Source: Myxococcus dinghuensis
GTDB taxonomy: Bacteria > Myxococcota > Myxococcia > Myxococcales > Myxococcaceae
Assembly (NCBI RefSeq): GCF_024198235.1
Contig: NZ_JAKCFB010000003.1
Coordinates: 62,001 to 126,000, forward strand
DNA length: 64,000 bases
Direction of reading: 5' to 3'
Positions 33,996 to 43,028 of this stretch are shown here, piece after piece (position 1 is the stretch's first letter; every line of letters begins with the position of its first letter). Below the pieces are notes generated by a model. It did no database searches, was not told where the DNA came from, and was given only the letters and a program-made list of their open reading frames with translations. Position numbers and translations under genes: made by a program.

Positions 33996-36839
33996 ATGCT
34001 TCCCAACCGCTCTGGCCTGCTCGTCCTATCGCTCCTGCTCCTGTCCGCGCCCGCGTTCGCGGACAACAACGCCGACGAGGCGGACATCGCCTTCGAGTTG
34101 GGGAACGACGCCTACGCCAAGGGTCAGTACACCGAGGCCCTGCGCTCGTACTTCACCAGCTACCGCCTGGTGCCCAACCGCAACGTGCTCTTCAACATCG
34201 CCCGCTGCTTCGAGGCGCTGGGGAAGTTCAACGAGGCGTACCGGTACTACAACGACCTGCTCACCGAGGACCTGCCCGTCGACGACGCGGCGGAGGTGTC
34301 GCGGTCGCTGGACCGGCTGCGCCCCAAGGTGGCCCTGGTGCGCGTCACCACCGTGCCCAAGGGCGCGGACGTCTACGTGGACCGCATGGACCTGGGCAGC
34401 CGGGGCCGCTCGCCGCAGACGCTCGCGCTGTCGCCCGGCCGGCACAAGATCATGGTGAAGAAGGACGGCTTCCGCCCCACCGAGGCCACCGTCACCGTGG
34501 CGCGCGGCAAGGAGACGGAGCAGAACTTCGACCTGTTCCTCATCACCGGCGGCGTGGACCTGACCGGCAGCCCCGAGGGCGCCGAGGTGCGTGACTCGCC
34601 CAACGGCTCCGTCATCTCCCGCCTGCCCGGCCGCATCCGCCTGCCTCCCGGCCAGCGCATCCTCTACGTGCGCGCCCCCGGCTACGCCCCCGGCCAGTAC
34701 GTCGTCGACGTGCCCGCCGACGGCACCGTCCCGCTCGCCGTGTCCCTGCGCGTGCAGGACAAGCCCACCGGGCGGCTCATCGTGACCGCCAACCGCGACG
34801 GCGCCACCGTGCGCGTGGACGGCCAGCCCGCGGGCTTCACGCCCACCGTCGTCACCCTGCCGGAGGGTGAGCACACGCTGGAGGTGGAGAGCCGCGAGGT
34901 GCGCCCGCTGCGCCAGAAGGTCACCATCGTCGCGGACCAGGAGGCGAAGCTCCACGCGGAGCTGCGCTACGCCCCGCCGCCCGTGCGCGCCGCGTCCAAG
35001 AGCCTGGTCGCCGTCGACGACGCGCCCGCCTCCACCACCGTCCTCACGCAAGAGGAGCTGCGCGCCTTCGGCTGGCGCACGCTCGCCGAGGCCCTCTCCG
35101 GCGTGCGCGGCTTCTACGTCACCGACGACCGGACCTATACCTATCTCGGCGTGCGCGGCTTCTCGCCGCCGGGCGACCTCAACACCCGCGTCCTCATCCT
35201 CTGGGACGGTCACGCCATCAACGACGTGTGGGCCGGCCAGGGCTACGCCGCCCACGACCTCAGCGTGGACCTGGAGGAGGTCGAGCGCATCGAGGTGGTG
35301 CGCGGCCCGGGCAGCGCCCTGTACGGCACCGGCGCCTTCTTCGCCGTCATCAACGTGGTGCCGCGCGAGTCGCTCGGCGAGGACAAGCACCTGGAGGTGA
35401 CCGCCGCCGTCGGCGCGCTGGGCACCACCCGGGGCCATGCCACCGCCGCGTGGGAGAACGGCAACCGGTCCATCCTGGTGAGCGCCTCCGCGCTGACCGC
35501 CTCCGGCGCGGACACCACGCGGTTGGTTCGCAACCCCACCGAGACCTATCTCATCTCCGGACTCGACGCGGAGCGCTCCGCCAACGCCTCGCTGCGCGCG
35601 CGCATGGGAGACCTGTCCCTCCAGGCCCAGCTCAACGTGCGCTCCAAGGAGCTGCCCACCGCGCCCTACAACACCATCATCGGCGCGGACGGCAACAGCG
35701 TGGAGGACCTGCGCGCCTTCGTCGAAGCACGCTACGAGCACGAGTTCAACGAGCGCTTCAGCCTGTCCGCGCGTGGCTCTTTCGACATCAGCCGCTACGA
35801 GGGCATCTACATCTACAACGAAGAGCTGGGCGGCTCGAACTCCGAGGTCGGCGACGCGGACTGGGCCAGCGGAGAACTCCGCGCACGCATCGGCCTCTTC
35901 GAGGGCAATCGCCTCACCCTGGGCATGGAGCTGCAGCGACAGATCAGCGTGCGACAAAGAGCGAAGGACTGGGACCTGACAACACAGTCGCGCACGTTGC
36001 TGTCCGCCTACCTACTCGACGAGTGGCGACTGCATCCCCGGCTGAGCCTGTCCGTCGGCCTGCGCTTCGACCGGTACACCGATCTCGACACGACGTCGCT
36101 CACTCCGCGCGTCGCCGTCATCGCCCGACCCTACGAGGCGGGCCTCACCAAGCTGGTGGTCGGCAACGCGTTCCGCGCGCCCAATATCTACGAACTCTAC
36201 TACGAGGACTTCACCACCCAGGCGCCCCCCACGAGCTTGGACCCGGAGACCATCACCACCTTCGAGTTGGAGCACTCACACGACCTGACGGACGAGCTGC
36301 GTCTGACCATCGCCGGCTACCACAACCGCATCTCCAAGCTGGTACAGCTCCAGGCCGACGCCGAGCCCTCCAGTGACTGCCAGGACACGCAGTGTCTGCG
36401 CTTCGTCAACGACTCGGGCACCACGCTGGCCTGGGGCGCGGAGGCCGGTGTGCACTGGCAGCCGGGGCGCTACCTCCTGGTGGACATGAGCTACTCGTAC
36501 GTGTCGCTGCGCAACGCCTCGGAGGACGTGTCCGCCGCGTCTCCCGCGCACCTGGTCTCCGGTCGCCTGCTGATGCCGCTCGGCACCGGTGACATGCGCC
36601 TGGCCACGCAGGCCGTCTACCAGAGCGCGCGCCCCACCGGTGATGGCGGCTCGGACAGCGGCGAGGCGCTCATCATCGGCTTCGGCCTCTCCGGCGACTA
36701 CGGCCCGCTGCGCTACTTCGCCGGCGTGCAGAACCTGCTCGACTCGAAGTACGCCATCCCCGTGTCCGAGGAGAACTCCATCGCGCCCGTGCCCCAGTAC
36801 GGCCGCACCTTCACGCTCCAGTTGACGGGCTCGTTCTAG
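33996..36839 (+). CDS. TPR-PEGA-TonB-dependent outer-membrane receptor
   Basis: A 947-residue fusion. A signal peptide (GLLVLSLLLLSAPAFA) is followed by TPR-like helices at about 25-90. Three consecutive PEGA-type beta domains follow, at about 114-170, 185-250 and 255-320 (RLIVTANRDGATVRVDGQPAG is the third). Then come a TonB plug (about 345-455; ASTTVLTQEELRAFG, VRGPGSALYGTGAF) and a 22-strand-type barrel ending in the terminal aromatic GSF. This imports a ligand or substrate across the outer membrane; the substrate is unknown. The TPR-PEGA extension on the periplasmic side is unusual and may contact peptidoglycan or the TonB machinery. The ATG at 33996 restores the signal peptide but has its purine-rich site more than 15 nt away. 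The GNAT gene follows by 10 nt. Confidence 0.9.
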   Translation: MLPNRSGLLVLSLLLLSAPAFADNNADEADIAFELGNDAYAKGQYTEALRSYFTSYRLVPNRNVLFNIARCFEALGKFNEAYRYYNDLLTEDLPVDDAAEVSRSLDRLRPKVALVRVTTVPKGADVYVDRMDLGSRGRSPQTLALSPGRHKIMVKKDGFRPTEATVTVARGKETEQNFDLFLITGGVDLTGSPEGAEVRDSPNGSVISRLPGRIRLPPGQRILYVRAPGYAPGQYVVDVPADGTVPLAVSLRVQDKPTGRLIVTANRDGATVRVDGQPAGFTPTVVTLPEGEHTLEVESREVRPLRQKVTIVADQEAKLHAELRYAPPPVRAASKSLVAVDDAPASTTVLTQEELRAFGWRTLAEALSGVRGFYVTDDRTYTYLGVRGFSPPGDLNTRVLILWDGHAINDVWAGQGYAAHDLSVDLEEVERIEVVRGPGSALYGTGAFFAVINVVPRESLGEDKHLEVTAAVGALGTTRGHATAAWENGNRSILVSASALTASGADTTRLVRNPTETYLISGLDAERSANASLRARMGDLSLQAQLNVRSKELPTAPYNTIIGADGNSVEDLRAFVEARYEHEFNERFSLSARGSFDISRYEGIYIYNEELGGSNSEVGDADWASGELRARIGLFEGNRLTLGMELQRQISVRQRAKDWDLTTQSRTLLSAYLLDEWRLHPRLSLSVGLRFDRYTDLDTTSLTPRVAVIARPYEAGLTKLVVGNAFRAPNIYELYYEDFTTQAPPTSLDPETITTFELEHSHDLTDELRLTIAGYHNRISKLVQLQADAEPSSDCQDTQCLRFVNDSGTTLAWGAEAGVHWQPGRYLLVDMSYSYVSLRNASEDVSAASPAHLVSGRLLMPLGTGDMRLATQAVYQSARPTGDGGSDSGEALIIGFGLSGDYGPLRYFAGVQNLLDSKYAIPVSEENSIAPVPQYGRTFTLQLTGSF

Positions 36840-36849
36840 CCACCGTGCC

Positions 36850-37296
36850 ATGACGACGGACTCGACGCTCACCTTCATCCAGCCCGGCCACCCGCTGTAC
36901 GCGGGCGAGCTGGAGCTGCGCTTCCGCGTCCTGCGCGAGCCGCTGGGCTACACCCGCGAGCAGGTGGCCTTCCCCTTCGAGGCCCAGAGCCTCCACCTGG
37001 TCGCCCACGAGGCGGACACCGTGCTGGGTTGCGTCCTCTTCAACCCGGAGGACGCACACGGCGGCCGGCTCTTCCAGATGGCGGTGGCGACCCACCTCCA
37101 AGGACAGGGATTGGGGGCGCGGCTGGTGCGTGCACTCGAGGACGAATTGAGGCGACGCGGCTTCAGCCAGGTGCATCTGCACGCGCGCGCGCCCGCAATC
37201 CCATTCTACGAGCGGCTGGGATACGCGGTGTACGGCGAGCCCTACAGCGAAGTGGGCATTCCCCACCGGAACATGCGGAAGTCACTCGGCACGTAG
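36850..37296 (+). CDS. GNAT-family N-acetyltransferase
   Basis: A 148-residue acetyl-CoA-dependent acetyltransferase, close in layout to the ElaA/YhhY-like small GNATs. Motif A is MAVATHLQGQGLGARLV (about residues 77-93), where QGQGLG wraps the CoA pyrophosphate. Motif B (FYERLGYAVYG, about 118-128) contains the usual Tyr near the end. The acceptor is unknown. It starts 10 nt after the receptor stop, so it is probably translated from the same transcript. Confidence 0.88.
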   Translation: MTTDSTLTFIQPGHPLYAGELELRFRVLREPLGYTREQVAFPFEAQSLHLVAHEADTVLGCVLFNPEDAHGGRLFQMAVATHLQGQGLGARLVRALEDELRRRGFSQVHLHARAPAIPFYERLGYAVYGEPYSEVGIPHRNMRKSLGT

Positions 37297-37443
37297 GGAC
37301 TGCCCGGGTGCTCACCACCCGACATCGGAAGCGGCTCCCAGGCGCCCTGCCCCACCCTCACGCGCACGGCACCTGACCTCATCCTCACGGGGATGCTGGT
37401 AACCTCTGCAAAGCCAGAGAGCCAGCGACATCGAGGAGCCACG

Positions 37444-38634
37444 ATGAACGGAACGAACGACGGACGCTCTCCGCCTCCCGGCCCCCAGGCCGGCGTCAAC
37501 GAGGGGGAGCACGAGGACGAGGATGCGAACGCGCCCCGCCGGCCGCCCATCCACGTGCTGGAGGGCAACACGCTGCACACCCGCCTGACGCGCGCGCTGG
37601 GTGTGCACTACCCGTTCGTCAGCGCGGGCATGGCGTTCGTCGCGCTCCCGCCGCTGGTCATCGCCGTCTCGGAGGCCGGTGGCGTCGGCATGCTCGGCGC
37701 CACGCCGGAGCCCGCGCCCGCGCTGCGCGCCCGGCTGCGCGACATCCAAATGGGCACGCGGCGCCCCTACGGCGTGGACTTCATCCTCGACCACGCGGGC
37801 CAGGGCGACTTCACCACGCGAGAGCACATCGACGCGTGCATCGAGGCCCACGTCCCCGTGGTGGCTTTCCACTGGAACCTCCCGCCCGCGGACTGGGTGC
37901 GTGACCTGCGCGCCGCGGGCACCAAGGTCTGGGTGCAGGTACCCTCGGTGGAGGTCGCGCGCGCGGCGCTGGCGCTCGGCATCGACGGCGTCATCGCCCA
38001 GGGCCGCCAGGGCGGAGGGCACAACCGGAGCACCACGCCCACGCTGAAGCTGGTGCGCGAGCTGCGCGAGGTCGTGGGCGAGCTGCCGCTCCTGGCCGCC
38101 GGTGGCATCGCGGACGGACTCAGCGCCGCGCGCGCCCTCTTCCATGGCGCGGACGGCGTCTGGGTGGGCACGCGCATGGTGGCCTCGGTGGAGGCGTACG
38201 CGCACCCCGGATACAAGCAACGGCTCGTGGAGGGCGACGCGCGCGACTCCGACGTCACCACCCTCTTCGGCCCCGAGTGGCCCGGTCAGCGCCAACGCGT
38301 GCTGCGCAACCGCGTGGTGCGCGAGTGGGCGGGTCGCGAGGACCGGGCGCCCACCACCCCGTCGGAGCCCATCGGCGCCACGCGCCTGGTGCCCGGCGTC
38401 GAAGGCGGCGACACGCCGTACGCGATGCCGCGCTTCAGCGCCTTCGTCCCCACACCCGACACCACGGGCGACCTGGACGAGATGGACCTGCCCGCCAGCG
38501 GCGCGAGCATGGCGCGCATCGAGAGCATCCTGCCGGCCGGCCAGCTCGTGGTGGAGATGATGGAGGGCGCGCACCGCCTCCTCGCCAACCCCTACGAGCT
38601 GGAGACGGACCCCGAGGACAGCGAGCGCTCCTGA
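37444..38634 (+). CDS. NMO (nitronate monooxygenase)-family flavoprotein
   Basis: A 396-residue TIM-barrel FMN enzyme of the 2-nitropropane dioxygenase / NMO family, which oxidises alkyl nitronates and related substrates. Visible motifs are YPFVSAGMAF at the barrel start, GVGMLGA, the FMN-binding GIDGVIAQGRQGGGHN, LLAAGGIADG and GADGVWVGTRMVAS. An acidic, probably disordered N-terminal extension of ~40 residues precedes the barrel. The catalytic His expected for true NMO may be the one in GGGHN. GAGGAG 6 nt before the ATG at 37444 supports the start. Substrate specificity cannot be read; enoyl-ACP-reductase relatives (FabK) share the fold. Confidence 0.85.
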   Translation: MNGTNDGRSPPPGPQAGVNEGEHEDEDANAPRRPPIHVLEGNTLHTRLTRALGVHYPFVSAGMAFVALPPLVIAVSEAGGVGMLGATPEPAPALRARLRDIQMGTRRPYGVDFILDHAGQGDFTTREHIDACIEAHVPVVAFHWNLPPADWVRDLRAAGTKVWVQVPSVEVARAALALGIDGVIAQGRQGGGHNRSTTPTLKLVRELREVVGELPLLAAGGIADGLSAARALFHGADGVWVGTRMVASVEAYAHPGYKQRLVEGDARDSDVTTLFGPEWPGQRQRVLRNRVVREWAGREDRAPTTPSEPIGATRLVPGVEGGDTPYAMPRFSAFVPTPDTTGDLDEMDLPASGASMARIESILPAGQLVVEMMEGAHRLLANPYELETDPEDSERS

Positions 38635-38771
38635 GAGGCCTACATCCGCTCGGGCGCTCCGCCGGCCCCCTCCCCACCCGGAGCGCCCCTGGAATCCGGG
38701 TGAACGGCACCCGGGAGTTGGAGTAGAGCCCACCCCAGGAGTCCGCCGACTGGCGGCGGGTGGGCCCATCC

Positions 38772-39179
38772 ATGACGATGACGACGACTCGGGCGCGCTG
38801 GCGGCGCGTGGCACTCGCGGGGTGGCTCGCGTTCGCGGCGTGCGTCACGGTGGCGGTCGTCCGCGCCACCACCGCGCACTTCCCCCAGCCCTCGCGGCGC
38901 CTGTCGGACGCGGAGCGCGTGGAGCTGGGCCGCGTCGCCGCGCACGTCGAGCCCGCCTGGCGCGAGCGCAACCGCCGCTCGTTCCCGGGCGACCACTGGT
39001 CCCAGGACGACGACTTCGGCGCCTACGAGCGGCAGTGGGTCCTGGGCGAGGCGTACCGGCGGGGCGTGCCCGTGACGGACGTGTTCGGCGCCGTCGACGC
39101 GGAGCTGCACTCGGCGCCCGTGTCGCCGCCGCGCAAGGCCACCGCGAGCCCGTGCAAGCCCCGCCCCTTCTACGACTGA
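38772..39179 (+). CDS. Small membrane-anchored hypothetical protein
   Basis: 135 residues with one N-terminal transmembrane segment (WLAFAACVTVAVV) and a charged C-terminal domain outside the membrane, containing DDDFGAYERQWVLGEAY. No family was recognised. The ATG at 38772 is preferred over the in-frame GTG at 38760; neither has a strong Shine-Dalgarno. The next gene begins 16 nt downstream, so the two are probably co-expressed. Confidence 0.6.
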   Translation: MTMTTTRARWRRVALAGWLAFAACVTVAVVRATTAHFPQPSRRLSDAERVELGRVAAHVEPAWRERNRRSFPGDHWSQDDDFGAYERQWVLGEAYRRGVPVTDVFGAVDAELHSAPVSPPRKATASPCKPRPFYD

Positions 39180-39195
39180 CCTCCGGCGCCCCTCC

Positions 39196-41514
39196 ATGAC
39201 CGCCTCCGCCTCCCGGTTGCTCCGCGCCGCCCACCACGCCGCCTCCCTCACCAGCGTGCGTCTGGCCCTCTTCGGCCTCATCGCGCTCGCCGCGTGCTGG
39301 CGCCCCCTGGAGCAGGCCGGCGGGATGAACGACTTCCGCGACGCGCACCTGCTGCACTCCTACGAGGACGCCGGCACGCGCACCGTCCAGCGCTACGGCC
39401 AGCTCCCGCTGTGGAACCCCTGGTCCTGCGGCGGGCAGTACGCGCTGGGCAGCCCCCAGACGCGCGTCTCCGCGCCGACGATGGTGCTCTCCGCCCTGGT
39501 GGGCGCGCGCCGCGCGGAGCCGCTCGTGCTATGGGCCTTCCTCGTGCTCGGCATGGAGGGCTTCTTCCGCTACGCCCGCCGACGCGTGGGCTCCACCCTG
39601 GGCGCCCTCCTCGCCGCGCCGCTGTTCGGCCTGACGAGCTTCACCGCGCTGGCGTGGTCCATCGGCTGGCTCAACTTCGCCGGCTTCCTGCTGATGCCGT
39701 GGCTCCTGTGGGGCGCGCGGCGCTCCGCCGAGGGGAAGGTGTCCGGCGCGGCGGTGGTGGCGGCCGTGTTCGCGCTGCTGCTGGGCTTCGGCGGCACCTA
39801 CCCGGTGCCCATGGGCGCGCTGTTCGTCGCGCTGGAGACGGGGCGCACGCTGTATGGGCTGCGCGGCACCCGTCGACGCGTGGAGGCGCTGTGGTCGCTG
39901 GGCGCCACGGCCCTCTTCACCCTGGGCGCCTGCGCGTACCGGCTGTGGCCGCTGGTGGAGACGATGCGCTCCTCTCCGCGCGTCATGGCGGGCACGCCGG
40001 GCAACGCCTTCCCCGCGCTGATGGAGATGCTGCTCCAGTTGCCCGCGCGCGGCGGCTACAGCGACCGGGGCAACTTCTTCTTCGCGCCCGTCGCGCTCGC
40101 GTTGGTGGTCGTGGGGCTGGTGCTCGGCAAGCGCCGCGCGCTGTTCCCCGCCGTCGTCGCGGGGCTGAGCGTGTGGATGGCGGCGGGCTACGCCGCGTCC
40201 CCGTCGCTGTTCGCCGGGCTGCGCGCGCTGCCCATCTTCGAGACGTTCCGCTACCCCGAGCGCTTCCTCGTCCCCGCGGGCCTGTTCCTCGCGGAGCTGG
40301 CGGCGGTGGGGCTCGCGGTGCTGCTGGCGCGCTCGGGGCGCAGGCCGTGGGAGGCGTGGGCCGCGGCGCTCGCGTGTGGCCTGGCGCTCGCGGGCTGGGG
40401 CGTCGAGTGGCGCGCCTTCGACAACCTCACGCGCTGGTCGCAGATGGTGCCCATGCCCGCCGAGCACGACCAGCCCTTCGCCCAGGCGCGCGGCAACCGC
40501 TGGGAGCAGGGCCACTTCCTCGCCCTCAACCGCGGCTCCATCGCCTGCGGCGAGGCGTGGCCCGTGCCCATGTCCGACAAGCTGCGCGGCGACCTGCCCC
40601 AGGAGGAGTACCTGGAGGACGCCTCCGCGGGCAGCGCGCGCCGCGCGGAGTGGACGCCCAACCGCGTGACGGTGGACGTGGACACCACGCGCCCCGCGGT
40701 GCTGCTCGTCAACCAGAACTGGCACCCCGGCTGGAAGGTGTCGGAGGGCGACGTCTTCTCGCGCGACGGGCTGCTCGCCGTGCACCTCCCCGAGGGCAGG
40801 CGTCAGGTGGTGCTGCGCTTCGTGCCGCGCTCGGGCCTGGGCGGCGCGCTGGTGACGGCGCTGACGTGGGCGGGGCTGGCCTTCGTGGCGTGGAGCACCT
40901 GGCGGAGCGGCAAGCGGCTCCTGACGGGCCCCGGCGCGCTGGGGGTCGCCGCCGTGCCGCTCGTCGCCGGAGTCCTCGTCGCGCAGGTGTGGCACGAGCC
41001 CGTGGCGACGCCCCGCTTCGGCAACCCCGACGGCTCCCCGCTCACCGTGCCCGAGCTCCCCGCGGGCGCCCTCCCCGTGAGCGCGCGCTTCGACGTGCCG
41101 GTGGAGCTGGTGGCGACCCAGCTCCCCCCGGGCCCGGACGCGGAGGGGCTGGCGCACCTGGTGCTCTACTGGAGGGTGACGGGCCCCGTGCCCCGCTCGG
41201 TGGGCGTCTTCGTGCACGTCATGACGCCCGACGGGGGCCGCGTGGGGGGGGACCACTCGGTGGTGGGCGGGACTTGGTTCTTCGGTGACGCGCCTCGGGG
41301 CGTGCTGCTGCGGGACGCCTTCTCCATCGCGCTGCCCCAGGCGACCCGGGGCGAGTGGAAGGTGCTGGTGGGCCTGTGGCACGAGGGCGGGGACCAGTCC
41401 CGCGTGACGGCCCGCACCCTGGAGGGGCAGGAGATTCCGGACAGTCGCGTGCCGGTGGGCGCGTTCAGCATTCCACCCAGGGACCGGGTGGACGAGTCCT
41501 CCGCGCAACCCTAG
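39196..41514 (+). CDS. Polytopic membrane protein (YfhO/GT-C-like)
   Basis: A 772-residue protein with about 10-12 membrane helices in the first ~600 residues and two soluble C-terminal beta regions. An acidic periplasmic loop early in the sequence (GGMNDFRDAHLLHSYEDAG) resembles the first loop of GT-C glycosyltransferases and the YfhO family. WHPGWKVSEGD (about 514-524) is the characteristic C-terminal motif of YfhO-type proteins. By family analogy it may glycosylate an envelope polymer or lipid carrier; no donor can be named. A run of eight G at 41244-41251 lies in the coding sequence near the 3' end, where slippage would change the C-terminus. Confidence 0.72.
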   Translation: MTASASRLLRAAHHAASLTSVRLALFGLIALAACWRPLEQAGGMNDFRDAHLLHSYEDAGTRTVQRYGQLPLWNPWSCGGQYALGSPQTRVSAPTMVLSALVGARRAEPLVLWAFLVLGMEGFFRYARRRVGSTLGALLAAPLFGLTSFTALAWSIGWLNFAGFLLMPWLLWGARRSAEGKVSGAAVVAAVFALLLGFGGTYPVPMGALFVALETGRTLYGLRGTRRRVEALWSLGATALFTLGACAYRLWPLVETMRSSPRVMAGTPGNAFPALMEMLLQLPARGGYSDRGNFFFAPVALALVVVGLVLGKRRALFPAVVAGLSVWMAAGYAASPSLFAGLRALPIFETFRYPERFLVPAGLFLAELAAVGLAVLLARSGRRPWEAWAAALACGLALAGWGVEWRAFDNLTRWSQMVPMPAEHDQPFAQARGNRWEQGHFLALNRGSIACGEAWPVPMSDKLRGDLPQEEYLEDASAGSARRAEWTPNRVTVDVDTTRPAVLLVNQNWHPGWKVSEGDVFSRDGLLAVHLPEGRRQVVLRFVPRSGLGGALVTALTWAGLAFVAWSTWRSGKRLLTGPGALGVAAVPLVAGVLVAQVWHEPVATPRFGNPDGSPLTVPELPAGALPVSARFDVPVELVATQLPPGPDAEGLAHLVLYWRVTGPVPRSVGVFVHVMTPDGGRVGGDHSVVGGTWFFGDAPRGVLLRDAFSIALPQATRGEWKVLVGLWHEGGDQSRVTARTLEGQEIPDSRVPVGAFSIPPRDRVDESSAQP

Positions 41515-41571
41515 CGCCACGGACGCGCGCCACGCGCGACGGATGGCGCCGTGGAGGTTATGAAGCGCGAC

Positions 41572-41961
41572 ATGCGAATCCTTCACACCATGCTGCGCGT
41601 GGGCGACCTGGAGAAGTCGCTCGACTTCTACACCCGGGTCATCGGCATGAAGCTCCTGCGCCGCCACGACTATCCGGACGGCAAGTTCACCCTGGCCTTC
41701 GTGGGCTTCGGCCCCGAGGACACGCACCCCGCGCTGGAGCTGACCCACAACTGGGGGGTCGAGAAGTACGAGCTGGGCACCGCGTACGGCCACGTGGCCC
41801 TGGGCGTGAAGGACATCCGCGCGACGTGCGACGCCATCCGCCAGGCGGGCGGCAAGGTCGTGCGCGAGCCGGGGCCGATGAAGCACGGCACCACCGTCAT
41901 CGCCTTCGTCGAGGACCCGGACGGCTACCGCGTCGAGCTCATCGAGCAGTCGACCCTCTGA
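41572..41961 (+). CDS. gloA: Lactoylglutathione lyase (glyoxalase I)
   Basis: A 129-residue vicinal-oxygen-chelate metalloenzyme that converts the methylglyoxal-glutathione hemithioacetal to S-lactoylglutathione. The start [20 protein letters not shown] is almost superimposable on E. coli GloA, with the first metal His in [22 protein letters not shown] carries the first Glu ligand, YGHVALGV the second His, and [12 protein letters not shown] the last Glu. The ATG at 41572 matches the family start; in-frame starts at 41551 and 41560 would add a few residues and lie closer to a GGAGG. It is likely a nickel-dependent, E. coli-type enzyme judging by length. Confidence 0.93.
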   Translation: MRILHTMLRVGDLEKSLDFYTRVIGMKLLRRHDYPDGKFTLAFVGFGPEDTHPALELTHNWGVEKYELGTAYGHVALGVKDIRATCDAIRQAGGKVVREPGPMKHGTTVIAFVEDPDGYRVELIEQSTL

Positions 41962-41970
41962 GCGGCGCCG

Positions 41971-42891
41971 TCACCCGCCTTCCTCGGCGGTGAAGCGCTC
42001 CGCGACCCGGGGCGCCAGGAAGTCGAGGAAGGCGCGCACGTGCGCCGGCATGGCGGTGCGGCGCAGGTACACCGCGGAGACGTGGCGCGGCACCGGCCGC
42101 AGGGGCGCCAGCACCCGCACCAGCGCGCCGGACGCCAGGTCGGGGGCGACGAGGTACTCCGGCAGCTCCGCCACGCCGAGCCCCCGCAGCGCCGCCCCAT
42201 GAATCGCGGGCACGCTGTTGGTGCGGAAGCGGCTCTTCGACAGCCGCACCTCCTGCGTCCGCCCCGCGTGGTGCAGCTCCAGGGGCCGCGCCGCCGGCCC
42301 TCGCATGGGCACCAGCACCTCGTGCGCGCCCAGGTCCCGGGCGCGGCGGGGCACGCCCTGTTCGCGCAGGTATGCGGGGCTGGCGCACAGCACATAGGAC
42401 TGCACCCCGAGCCTGCGCATCACCAGCGCGCTCGACTCCAGCCGGGGCGCGATGCGCAGCGCCACGTCCACGCCGCCCTGCACCAGGTCCACCAGCGCGT
42501 CCTCCAGCACCAGCTCCACGCCCACCGACGGGTAGGCCCCCAGGAAGTCGTCCACCAGGGGCACCATGACGTGCTGGCCGAAGAGCAGCGGCGCGGACAC
42601 GCGCAGCACGCCCCGGGGGACGCCCTGCTCCGCGAGGTCCCGCTCCGCCTCGTCGAGCGCCTCCAGGATGCCGCGCGCGTGCGTCAGGTAGCGCTCCCCG
42701 GCCGCGGTGAGCTGGAGCCGCCGCGTCGTGCGCTGCATCAGCTCCGTGCCCAACCGCGCCTCCAGCGCGCCCAGCTCCCGGCTCACCACGGACGGCGCGC
42801 GACGCAACACCCGCGCCGCGGCCGCGAGGCTGCCCGCGCGCGCCACCTCCACGAAGGTCCTCAGCGACTCGAAGCGGTCCCGTCCCGCCAT
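41971..42891 (-). CDS. LysR-family transcriptional regulator
   Basis: 306 residues. The winged helix-turn-helix covers residues ~5-64 (FVEVARAGSLAAAARVL, then SVVSRELGALEARLG), followed by a linker helix and the two-lobed effector-binding domain. The ATG at 42891 has GGAGGA 9-10 nt upstream. It is divergent from a DoxX-family gene, with a T-N11-A palindrome in the gap, the classical arrangement for a LysR protein controlling its neighbour and itself. The effector is unknown. Its 3' end faces gloA with a 9-nt gap, but gloA is convergent and need not be a target. Confidence 0.93.
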   Translation of the reverse strand: MAGRDRFESLRTFVEVARAGSLAAAARVLRRAPSVVSRELGALEARLGTELMQRTTRRLQLTAAGERYLTHARGILEALDEAERDLAEQGVPRGVLRVSAPLLFGQHVMVPLVDDFLGAYPSVGVELVLEDALVDLVQGGVDVALRIAPRLESSALVMRRLGVQSYVLCASPAYLREQGVPRRARDLGAHEVLVPMRGPAARPLELHHAGRTQEVRLSKSRFRTNSVPAIHGAALRGLGVAELPEYLVAPDLASGALVRVLAPLRPVPRHVSAVYLRRTAMPAHVRAFLDFLAPRVAERFTAEEGG

Positions 42892-42892
42892 G

Positions 42893-42915
42893 ATTCGTGC
42901 TCCTCCAGCACGAAT
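42893..42915. promoter_or_regulatory. LysR-type operator (T-N11-A palindrome)
   Basis: ATTCGTGC-N7-GCACGAAT is a perfect 8-bp inverted repeat. It contains the T-N11-A core (T at 42898, A at 42910) of LysR recognition sites and overlaps the ribosome binding site of the lysR gene, which fits autorepression. It lies 113 bp upstream of the divergent DoxX start. A partial extra half-site (GTCGTGCA) follows at 42916. Confidence 0.72.
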
Positions 42916-43028
42916 GTCGTGCATCCAGCGCGCCTGTTCAAGGCGCCCTCCCCGGCGCATTCAGGAATCCGTGAAGGCGCGCTCCCCGCGCCGGACCTGC
43001 GCTCGCCGTGGCGAGCAGGGAGGAAGAC

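Noticed and set aside
34026..35957. 643-codon minus-strand open frame inside the TonB-receptor gene
   Set aside because: The receptor reading frame carries signal peptide, PEGA, plug and barrel motifs; the antisense product has none.
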